Source: JAQIBY01 sp034658655 (GTDB lineage: Bacteria; Bacteroidota; Bacteroidia; Bacteroidales; ML635J-15). Taken from it: a stretch of 25,838 bases of DNA. Positions 16,309-22,665 of the stretch are shown piece after piece. Each line of letters begins with the position of its first letter. The first letter of the stretch is position 1. A program made the translations under genes and the position numbers. The stretch spans positions 1 to 25,838 of the forward strand of contig JAYEFQ010000012.1 in the NCBI GenBank assembly GCA_034658655.1, in the 5' to 3' direction. The notes under the pieces were generated by a model, which made no database searches, was not told the DNA's origin, and saw nothing but the letters and a program-made list of their open reading frames with translations.

Positions 16309-16371
16309 GGTAACCGCAGCTAAAGCCAATGTCAACTAGCGCAACTAAAGGTCTTAGCTGCAACCGTTACC
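16309..16371. repeat. Imperfect palindrome GGTAAC...GTTACC at left edge of the toxin-antitoxin unit
   Basis: GGTAAC (16309-16314) plus GCAGCTAA (16316-16323) pair with TTAGCTGC (16354-16361) and GTTACC (16366-16371). Only a few unpaired bases interrupt the stem, and the loop is about 30 bases. The right tip GTTACC is the first six bases of the 74-bp direct repeat. The design matches the larger palindrome at 17431-17610, though the inner sequence differs. Confidence 0.65.
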
Positions 16372-16439
16372 ACTAAGCAAAAAAATCGCCGTTGCGGAGA
16401 AAATCCACTTTATTCACAAGATTATTTGCGGAGAATAAT
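16366..16439. repeat. 74-bp direct repeat, left copy
   Basis: This is identical at 72 of 74 positions to 17605-17678, differing by one C/T and one A/T. It begins GTTACCACTAAGC and ends TTTGCGGAGAATAAT. It holds two TTGCGGAGAA units; three more degenerate units follow at 16443, 16465 and 16479. It has no open frame of note. The two copies begin 1239 bp apart and enclose the small membrane gene and the MNT/HEPN pair. Confidence 0.93.
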
Positions 16440-16580
16440 AGATTTGCGGAGAAAAAGTATCGTATTTGCAGTGAATTATGCGGAGAATGATGTTGTTATT
16501 TTTAAATATTTTTAAAAATTATTATACTCGCATATTTGTATTTTACAAATAAGTTTAGAACTATTATTACTAATTTACCT

Positions 16581-16754
16581 ATGTTGACAAAACAGCAGAA
16601 GTTGATTAATTCGATTATGGTTTGTGTATTGCCTTTCATTTGGTTTTGGCTAATCAAAGGAATAAAAGAACTGCCAAAAACTATTACCAAGAAAGATATA
16701 AATTGGGAAAAAGGAAGTTTTTATGAAAGTGGAATTGGTGTTTCTGATATGTAA
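16581..16754 (+). CDS. Small single-pass membrane protein
   Basis: This is a 57-aa ORF starting MLTKQQKLINSIMVC. One strong hydrophobic helix (about residues 11-28, with VCVLPFIWFWLIKG) is followed by a basic stretch and the tail KGSFYESGIGVSDM. The ATG at 16581 is preferred over a TTG at 16536. A near -7 box (CATATTTG, 16531-16538) lies about 43 bp upstream. It precedes the MNT gene by 36 bp, but that gene has its own promoter. I do not recognise a family with certainty. Its position inside the direct-repeat unit makes it cargo of that unit. Confidence 0.55.
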   Translation: MLTKQQKLINSIMVCVLPFIWFWLIKGIKELPKTITKKDINWEKGSFYESGIGVSDM

Positions 16755-16778
16755 TTAGTTATTTTACAATAAATATCG

Positions 16779-16786
16779 TATCTTTG
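16779..16786 (+). promoter_or_regulatory. -7 promoter element for the MNT/HEPN operon
   Basis: TATCTTTG is an exact TAnnTTTG only 4 bp before the ATG at 16791, so transcription should start at or near the start codon and give a leaderless mRNA. No clear -33 TTG is visible. Confidence 0.6.
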
Positions 16787-16790
16787 GAAT

Positions 16791-17096
16791 ATGAATAGAA
16801 TTATAACGGAAAATATTGAGGAAATTAAAGAATACTGTAAAACCTATAAGGTGAAAGAGTTGTATGCTGTTGGTTCTGTTGTATCAGAAAAGTTTTCAGA
16901 AAAAAGTGATATTGATTTATTAATAAAATTTGATAATATTTCAATAGAAGAGTATACCGATAATTATTTTATCCTACATAAACTTTTCAAGAAAATTTTC
17001 AATCGTAAAATTGATTTAATAACAGAAAAATCATTAAATAACCCTTTCTTTATAAAGTCAATAGAAAAAAATAAACAATTATTATATGCAGGATAA
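16791..17096 (+). CDS. MNT-domain nucleotidyltransferase antitoxin (MntA-like)
   Basis: This is a 101-aa minimal nucleotidyltransferase. VGSVVSEKFSEKSDIDLLI carries the GS motif (G28, S29) and the DxD pair (D40, D42), and the third acid is D75 in RKIDLIT. In characterised MntA/HepT (type VII) systems the MNT enzyme transfers AMP to a Tyr of the HEPN toxin and so silences it. All catalytic residues are present, so activity is expected. It overlaps the HEPN gene by 11 bases, the normal antitoxin-first order. The gene is very AT-rich compared with the flanking genes. Confidence 0.92.
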   Translation: MNRIITENIEEIKEYCKTYKVKELYAVGSVVSEKFSEKSDIDLLIKFDNISIEEYTDNYFILHKLFKKIFNRKIDLITEKSLNNPFFIKSIEKNKQLLYAG

Positions 17097-17424
17097 TATT
17101 AAGAAATATTTATATGATATTTTAGTATCAGCTAACTCAATATTTGATTATTTAGGTATAAAAATGGATTTTATTGCTTACGAGAATGATAAACTTTTAC
17201 GTAGGGCAGTAGAACGTGAATTTGAAATAATTGGTGAAGCAACAAACCGAATTTTAAAAATTGATAAAGATTTTCCGATTGAAAATGCTGAAAGAATTGT
17301 CAGTTTAAGAAATTATGTGATACACGGATATGACAAAGTTGATAACGTGATAATTTGGGGTATAATATCACGAGATTTACCTAAATTAAGAACAGAAGTT
17401 GAAAAATTATTGAGAGATGAATAG
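17086..17424 (+). CDS. HEPN-domain ribonuclease toxin (HepT-like, DUF86)
   Basis: This is a 112-aa all-helical HEPN protein. RNYVIHGY (R75 to Y82) is the Rx4HxY motif: Arg and His form the RNase site, and Tyr82 is the residue that the MNT partner AMPylates in HepT systems. DYLGIKMDF and EREFEIIGEATNRI are typical of the DUF86 family. Length is full. Its start lies 11 bases inside the MNT gene, so translation is coupled. HepT toxins cleave RNA, tRNA in known cases; the target here is inferred. Confidence 0.92.
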   Translation: MQDNIKKYLYDILVSANSIFDYLGIKMDFIAYENDKLLRRAVEREFEIIGEATNRILKIDKDFPIENAERIVSLRNYVIHGYDKVDNVIIWGIISRDLPKLRTEVEKLLRDE

Positions 17425-17430
17425 TCAGCA

Positions 17431-17610
17431 GGTAACAAAATGTATAGTTCATAGTGGTATGGTAGTAAAATCAAGTAGTGTAGCTTTTATTGGTCTCCGT
17501 CAAATCTGCTGATTTTGACTACTTTTTTAATGGTGGCAAATTTGGCTCATTGCGTAATTTGAATTTAATCGCTTTGAAGTCCGCTACGAAACCATACATA
17601 GAATGTTACC
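17431..17610. repeat. 180-bp imperfect palindrome GGTAAC...GTTACC, cassette-boundary-like
   Basis: The left arm 17431-17457 and the reverse complement of the right arm 17581-17610 match at 22 of 27 positions. The arms begin and end with GGTAAC and GTTACC and share ATGTAT, GTT, TAG and GG blocks. Three of the mismatches are transitions that become G-T wobbles on one strand. It begins 7 bases after the HEPN stop codon, and its right tip is the start of the second 74-bp repeat. The shape recalls foldable recombination sites of gene cassettes, but the attC core GTTRRRY is absent. Confidence 0.6.
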
Positions 17611-17678
17611 ACTAAGCAAAAAAATCGCCGTTGCGGAGAAAACCCACTTTATTCACATGATTATTTGCGGAGAATAAT
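17605..17678. repeat. 74-bp direct repeat, right copy
   Basis: This is the second copy of 16366-16439, with two substitutions. As on the left, it starts exactly at the GTTACC tip of a palindrome. The bases just outside both ends differ between copies, so the repeat boundary is sharp. Confidence 0.93.
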
Positions 17679-17692
17679 GTGCCATATTGAGC

Positions 17693-17720
17693 AACGCCGA
17701 AATACAATATTTGGCGTTTT
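17693..17720 (+). terminator. Terminator-like hairpin downstream of the cassette
   Basis: AACGCCGAAATA (17693-17704), loop CAA, TATTTGGCGTT (17708-17718) form an 11-bp stem with one bulged G. The stem runs into a short T tract (GTTTTC). It could end transcripts leaving the toxin-antitoxin unit. Confidence 0.45.
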
Positions 17721-18265
17721 CTTGCAGAGATTATTCATAAAAAGCATACAAAAACATTTATAGGTTTGATTTTACTTCGTTGTCAGACATTTTTATTTAG
17801 TATTATGTGTGCTGATTTTACCTGCGCCCTGACGGAGACGAAAAGCCTTTTACTTGCCGGACATTGCGATTTGCCGGCAGGGCATAGCGACCGGAGGAAG
17901 CTCATGAAATGCCGTGCAAATGCATGTTTGGAAAGTGAAAGCTTGCAGTCGTAGGCAGATAAGGCGCCCAAATGATTGAAAAAGTATGCAAATTGTACGA
18001 AGACGTAGGTTTGGTGTAATTTCACTTTAATGTCTTCGTTTATGCTTGGGTTTTGTCAAAATATTAGGTAACAAGAGTGCCAGAGATAGCAAGTTCATTG
18101 CCCCAGTTTTCTGTCTGTCCATAATATCCGATTTCTGTGTTGTTGCTCAAATTTTAAGCATCAAGATACTGTGTAATCTATTTGTATTCAGTATTTTATG
18201 GGTGATTGTTAATAACTTTTATGCAGATTTGAAAAATAATTATTGATAGTAAACAATGTTTTTGT
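17721..18265. other. Gene-poor interval with a G+C-richer patch (about 17815-17970)
   Basis: No convincing gene was found over some 540 bp. The patch at about 17815-17970 is close to half G+C by eye, against roughly a third around it. It contains CGGAGGAAGCTCATG (a strong Shine-Dalgarno followed by a 16-codon ORF, MKCRANACLESESLQS), CCTGACGGAGACGAAAAG, and TTGCCGG twice. Two inverted repeats follow: AAAGTGAAA (17932-17940) with TTTCACTTT (18020-18028), and ACGAAGAC (17997-18004) with GTCTTCGT (18032-18039). ORFs of 60-80 codons on both strands have no recognisable domain. It may be a remnant or a structured repeat. Confidence 0.45.
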
Positions 18266-18273
18266 TATATTTG
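18266..18273 (+). promoter_or_regulatory. -7 promoter element for the 1266-aa secreted protein gene
   Basis: TATATTTG matches TAnnTTTG exactly, with TTG at 18243-18245 as a -33 element 20 bp upstream. The ATG is at 18323, so the leader is about 45 nt and A-rich near the start. Confidence 0.65.
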
Positions 18274-18322
18274 GCATAAATAAAACAATTAAGGGATTTA
18301 TAAACATTAAAACTAATTTATC

Positions 18323-21300
18323 ATGAAAAAAACATTTTTTTTAGGATTTACATTACTTTTTATTAGTCTTGTATCCTTTTCGCAAAGCGTATTAAATGTG
18401 GGCGCTACTCAGACGTACACTACAATTAATGCGGCAATTAATGCTGCTTCAAGTGGCGATACAATTAACATTGTTGATGATATTCATCTAGAACATGGTA
18501 TAACAGTATATAAATCTGTTATTATTAGAGGACAAGGTTCTGAAAGTACAACAATTGATGGTGGAAATATGGATAGAGTATTTTATGTTCCAGCCTCAGA
18601 TGTTTTCATTTTTGACTTAACAATACAAAATGGACAAGGGCAAGAAGGAACTTCAGAGATTGGATATCCCGGTGGTGCAGGAGGAGATGGAGGTGCAATA
18701 TATAATGAAGGCACATTGACAATTAAACGTTGTGTTTTACAAAATAACCGTACAGGAAATGGAGGTAATGGAAGTGATGGATTCCCAGGTAGCCCTGGTT
18801 TTCAGAGTGGTGGAGCTATCCCTGGAAGTGAAGATGGAGTGCCTGGCTCTCCTGGATTTGATGGAGGTAGATCAGGAAATGGAGGTGCAATACATAATGC
18901 AGGAACAGCAACATTAGTTATTGAAAATACATCATTTTATCAAAATATGACACAAAATGGTGGTAATGGTGGACTTGGCGGAGATGGTGGTGCAGGTGCC
19001 GATGGCGATCCGGATGGAGCAGGAGATAATGGTGGAAATGGCGCTGACGGTGCTGATGGAGGAATTGGTGGAAACGGAGGAAGCGGAGGAGCAATTTTTA
19101 ATTTAGGATATTTAATTATAACTAATTCAAGTTTTGTTGAAAATTCAATTATGTTTCCTGGAAATGGTGGAAATGGTGGAATTGGTGGACAAGGTGGAAT
19201 AGGAATGCCTATCAATAACACAGATGCAAATGGTGGTGCTGGTGGTGCTGGTGGAAATGGTGGGTTGACAGGGTTTCCTGGAAGTGGTGGAGCCATTGCT
19301 GACTCAGCTACTGCAATAATAATAAATTGCACTTTTTATCAAAATGTGGCAGGAATGACAGATATGACAACTGCAGGTGCAGGTGGCAATGGTGGTATGG
19401 GCGGAGATGGTGCTACATCAAGTCCTCCTGCTCCTAATGGTTCAGGAATTGGTGGAGTTGGTGGCGATGCGGGTAATGGTGCTAATGCTTGTAATGGTAG
19501 TTCTGGCGGCGGTATTTATGCTGCTTTTGGAACACAAATTATTAATACTATTGTTTCAGATAATGAAATATTTCCAGCTAATATGATGAATTATGGGGTT
19601 CAAGGTATTCCAGGGCCGTCTGGTATGAATTGGGATTATAGTCAGGTAACGCCTCCTGAAGGAAATTCAGGAACAGATGGTTCTGCTGGAACGAACGTAA
19701 TGGGTATAGAATGTTATGGAAATTTTATTTCTCATGGTACTAATATTGTATATAATTTTGACCCTGGTTCGATGGGCTGGGACGGTTCTGATATATTATC
19801 ATCCGACCCTGAAATGCTTACTTATCAAGATAACGGTGGTTATACACCTACAGTTGGTATAAATTCTTCAAGTATTGCTTATGATGCAGGAACAGATTCA
19901 CATGGTACATTAACTATTCCTTCTGAAGATCAAAGAGGCTTTAACAGACAACTACCTACAGATATTGGAGCATTTGAATTTAGAATAATGCCTAATATTG
20001 TTATTAATGAAGTTGATGCTGACCAAACTGCTACAGATTCAGATGAATTTATTGAATTATTTTCTCCTGATGGACAAGTTGATTTGGATGAAATGATGGT
20101 CTTATTGTATAATGGGAGTGATGATTTAACTTATGATGCAATAGACCTTGAAGGATATCAGACTAATACAGCTGGTTACTTTGTTATAGGCAGTAGTACT
20201 GTCCCTAATGTTGACTTAGTTGAATTCACTACAAATGGCATTCAAAATGGCGCAGATGCCGTTGCATTATGCCGAGGAATTGATTATAATTTTCCTGCTG
20301 GGTCAAGTGTTCCAGACGAAGATTCCATTGTTGATGCCTTAGTTTACGATACCGATGATGCTGATGATGCTGGCTTGTTGCCTTTAATTAATACAGGTCA
20401 GGCTCAAATAAATGAAGATGGAAATAATAATAAAGACACAGAGTCAAATCAAAGATTACCAAATGGTTCTGGTGGTAATAGAAATACATCTACTTACACT
20501 CAAATACTTCCAACGCCTGGAACAGAGAATTTAGTTCCTGCACCTGTTGCCGATTTCACTGGAACACCATTAACAATTTGTGAAGGCGAAAATGTTACAT
20601 TTACAGATGCCTCAACAAATACACCCACAGGATGGGATTGGGATTTTGGTGATGGAAATACCTCTTTAATACAAAACCCTACCAATATATTTGTAAATCC
20701 GGGGACATATACTGTAATTCTCACTGCAACTAATGCTGGAGGTTCAGATACTGAAACAAAAATAGATTATATTACAGTACAAGCTACTCCTGATGCAGGA
20801 ACAGATGGTACATTAACTGTTTGTGAAGGAACAACACCTACTGAAGCAGAATTATTTGCAGAATTAGGCGGTACTCCTGACACTGGCGGAGCATGGACAA
20901 ACTCAGGCTTAGTTTATACTTATACTGTTAGTGCTACTTCTCCTTGTACTGGAAGTGTTACTGCTGCTGTAACTGTAACTGAGCAAACGGCTCCTGATGC
21001 AGGAACAGATGGTACATTAACTGTTTGTGAAGGAACAACACCTACTGAAGCAGAATTATTTGCAGAATTAGGCGGTACTCCTGACACTGGCGGAACATGG
21101 ACAAACTCAGGCTTAGTTTATACTTATACAGTAAATGCAATTGCTCCTTGTACAAATGATGCTACAGCAACTATAACTGTTACTGAAGATCCTATTCTTA
21201 TTTTATCAACATCTTCAACAAATGCTACTTGTGGAGACTCAGATGGCACAGCAACTGTTGTGGCAACCGGAGGAACAGGAATATATTTTTATTTGTGGGA

Positions 21301-22123
21301 TGATCCTTCTACACAAGATACACCCACTGCTACGGGTTTAGCTCAAGGGACTTACAATGTAGAAGTAACTTCTGGTGCTTGTGTGGCTACAGATATAGCT
21401 AACGTTAATGAAGATGGAGCTCCTACTGTAACAGTTTCCGCAACTGAAACCGAAATTTGCGAAGGGGAGACAACAGTATTAACAGCAAGTGGTGCTGACA
21501 TTTACACATGGTCACCAGCAACAGGATTAGATGCAACTACCGGAGCTATTGTTAACGCTACACCTGTATCAGATATTACATATACTGTAACAGGGACAAC
21601 TGCTGGTTGTTCCGCTTCTGAGAATATTAGTATTACAGTTAATCATACTCCTACTGTTGGATTTACAATTGATGCTTCTAACGAGCCAGTTATCGACTTT
21701 ATAAACACAACAACTAATGCTGATTCTTACTCTTGGGATTTAGGTGATGGTACAACTGAAACAACAACAGATGTGACACATGAATATACAGCAAATAACA
21801 TTTATACAGTTATTTTATCTGCTACCAATGGCTGTGGTACAGAAACATATCAGCAAGATGTTACGATTATAGGCGTTGGTATTGCTTCAATTGATAAAGC
21901 AAGTATTGAAGTTTATCCAAATCCAGTAAAAGATATACTTTATATTCAAGGAGAGGGACTCAGTAATTTGAAAATTTATGCAATTGATGGACGCCTGTTA
22001 ATGAATAAAGGTGAGATACATAATGGGTTTATGATTAATACAGATCAGTTTGAATCAGGTTTGTATATCATTACCGTTTGGCAAGATGGTTTGCGTAAAA
22101 GTATTCCGTTTGTGAAAGAATAA
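18323..22123 (+). CDS. Large secreted multidomain protein: beta-helix with Gly-rich loops, lamin-tail, PKD and SprB-like modules, T9SS type A domain
   Basis: The 1266-aa product has a signal peptide (1-20, ending SFSQ). A pectin-lyase-like right-handed beta-helix (~25-550) follows, where AIYNEGTLTIKRC, AIHNAGTATLVIENT and AIFNLGYLIITNSS mark the coils. Long collagen-like Gly-rich loops (GGNGG, GGAGG, GSPGF) break it between ~110 and 400. Next comes a lamin-tail-like domain (~555-735; IVINEVDADQ, DEFIELFSP) and a PKD domain (~741-820; WDWDFGDGNTS). Two near-identical 68-aa blocks begin at 822 and 890, followed by an SprB-like repeat (~964), an Ig-like module and a second PKD (~1110; YSWDLGDGT). 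A type A sorting domain (from ~1190; IEVYPNPVKDILYI, SGLYIITVW) ends it. It is probably a surface-exposed adhesin or glycan-binding protein; no catalytic residues are obvious. Confidence 0.92.
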   Translation: MKKTFFLGFTLLFISLVSFSQSVLNVGATQTYTTINAAINAASSGDTINIVDDIHLEHGITVYKSVIIRGQGSESTTIDGGNMDRVFYVPASDVFIFDLTIQNGQGQEGTSEIGYPGGAGGDGGAIYNEGTLTIKRCVLQNNRTGNGGNGSDGFPGSPGFQSGGAIPGSEDGVPGSPGFDGGRSGNGGAIHNAGTATLVIENTSFYQNMTQNGGNGGLGGDGGAGADGDPDGAGDNGGNGADGADGGIGGNGGSGGAIFNLGYLIITNSSFVENSIMFPGNGGNGGIGGQGGIGMPINNTDANGGAGGAGGNGGLTGFPGSGGAIADSATAIIINCTFYQNVAGMTDMTTAGAGGNGGMGGDGATSSPPAPNGSGIGGVGGDAGNGANACNGSSGGGIYAAFGTQIINTIVSDNEIFPANMMNYGVQGIPGPSGMNWDYSQVTPPEGNSGTDGSAGTNVMGIECYGNFISHGTNIVYNFDPGSMGWDGSDILSSDPEMLTYQDNGGYTPTVGINSSSIAYDAGTDSHGTLTIPSEDQRGFNRQLPTDIGAFEFRIMPNIVINEVDADQTATDSDEFIELFSPDGQVDLDEMMVLLYNGSDDLTYDAIDLEGYQTNTAGYFVIGSSTVPNVDLVEFTTNGIQNGADAVALCRGIDYNFPAGSSVPDEDSIVDALVYDTDDADDAGLLPLINTGQAQINEDGNNNKDTESNQRLPNGSGGNRNTSTYTQILPTPGTENLVPAPVADFTGTPLTICEGENVTFTDASTNTPTGWDWDFGDGNTSLIQNPTNIFVNPGTYTVILTATNAGGSDTETKIDYITVQATPDAGTDGTLTVCEGTTPTEAELFAELGGTPDTGGAWTNSGLVYTYTVSATSPCTGSVTAAVTVTEQTAPDAGTDGTLTVCEGTTPTEAELFAELGGTPDTGGTWTNSGLVYTYTVNAIAPCTNDATATITVTEDPILILSTSSTNATCGDSDGTATVVATGGTGIYFYLWDDPSTQDTPTATGLAQGTYNVEVTSGACVATDIANVNEDGAPTVTVSATETEICEGETTVLTASGADIYTWSPATGLDATTGAIVNATPVSDITYTVTGTTAGCSASENISITVNHTPTVGFTIDASNEPVIDFINTTTNADSYSWDLGDGTTETTTDVTHEYTANNIYTVILSATNGCGTETYQQDVTIIGVGIASIDKASIEVYPNPVKDILYIQGEGLSNLKIYAIDGRLLMNKGEIHNGFMINTDQFESGLYIITVWQDGLRKSIPFVKE
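20787..21129. repeat. 204-bp in-frame tandem duplication within the secreted gene
   Basis: Bases 20787-20925 and 20991-21129 are identical at 138 of 139 positions; the one change is GCATGG to ACATGG. The period is 204 bp (68 codons). Beyond the shared 139 bp the units diverge clearly in DNA and protein. Even synonymous sites are conserved in the shared part, which points to a recent duplication or gene conversion. Confidence 0.93.
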
Positions 22124-22147
22124 GGCTAGGATATAATTTATAATTAG

Positions 22148-22181
22148 AAATGGCTTTGAAAACTTTCAAGGCCATTTTTTT
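22148..22181 (+). terminator. Rho-independent terminator of the 1266-aa protein gene
   Basis: AAATGGCTTTGAA, loop AACT, TTCAAGGCCATTT form a 13-bp stem with a single G-T wobble. The T tract runs to 22181. It starts 25 bases after the stop codon at 22123. Confidence 0.88.
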
Positions 22182-22204
22182 GGGCTAAATATTTTTTTGA
22201 GGTG

Positions 22205-22408
22205 CTAGGCAAAATATAGGTCAAGTCTAAAGAAGAAAAAATCTTTATCTTTCACCTCCTGATTGGAAACGATAAATTTCTTGATTTTACTATTATTGGT
22301 TTCAGCAATAGCGTTAGTTTCCCCTTTGAAGAAGTAGTTCATTACCTGTTCTTGATTTCTTTCGATAAGAGATTTAAAGTTCAGCATCTCATCAATACCG
22401 ATTGTGAT
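22205..22408 (-). pseudogene. C-terminal fragment of an ISL3-type transposase
   Basis: About 67 codons remain. YFFKGETNAIAETNNSKIKKF and DKDFFFFRLDLYF are the C-terminal signature of DDE transposases of the ISL3 type, and the Glu in NAIAE is the likely last catalytic acid. Upstream the frame meets a TGA at 22409-22411, and no earlier part of the enzyme can be found, so this is a relic. No terminal inverted repeats are recognisable. It ends with TAG at 22205, next to the terminator of the secreted protein gene. Confidence 0.7.
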
Positions 22409-22483
22409 TCAAAACTAACGATATGTTACGCCTATCAGTGTTGAATCTATATCGGTATAATACTTGCAATTTTGATTAATAAA

Positions 22484-22595
22484 TGGCATAATTTTAGTTC
22501 ATTATTATTTTTTTATCGGGAACAGTGATTTGATTCAAAAGTAGTGTTTTCTTGTATTATAGAAGTTTACAGCCTCTGTTTTGTCGATTATGCCA
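22484..22595. repeat. 9-bp inverted repeat in the intergenic gap
   Basis: TGGCATAAT (22484-22492) and ATTATGCCA (22587-22595) are perfect inverted copies about 95 bp apart. They sit between the transposase relic and the next promoter. They might be the ends of a small decayed element or an operator-like pair; nothing else supports either reading. Confidence 0.3.
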
Positions 22596-22624
22596 AAATT
22601 TTTATTTTGTTAATGTTTTTTTTG

Positions 22625-22632
22625 TATATTTG
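22625..22632 (+). promoter_or_regulatory. -7 promoter element for the tail-fibre-like protein gene
   Basis: TATATTTG is an exact TAnnTTTG, 33 bp before the ATG at 22666. A TTTTG at 22605-22609 may serve as -33, though the 15-bp spacing is short. The leader is very A-rich (ACTAAAAAAAAAC), typical of Bacteroidota starts. Confidence 0.6.
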
Positions 22633-22665
22633 TACTATGCTAAATTAATTTAACTAAAAAAAAAC

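Noticed and set aside
16309..17610. Integron attC sites
   Set aside because: Palindromes bound the cargo, but the GTTRRRY/RYYYAAC core is missing and no integron integrase is seen.
17783..18025. 80-codon minus-strand ORF in the G+C-richer island
   Set aside because: No domain; both strands are open there because of composition. Kept only as part of the unexplained island.
18046..18246. 66-codon hydrophobic plus-strand ORF
   Set aside because: No recognisable family, no promoter or leader, low-complexity AT-rich context; chance ORF more likely.
18940..19332. 130-codon Pro-rich minus-strand ORF
   Set aside because: Antisense of the Gly-rich repeats (GGN and GGA codons read back as Pro and Ala); no independent start signal.
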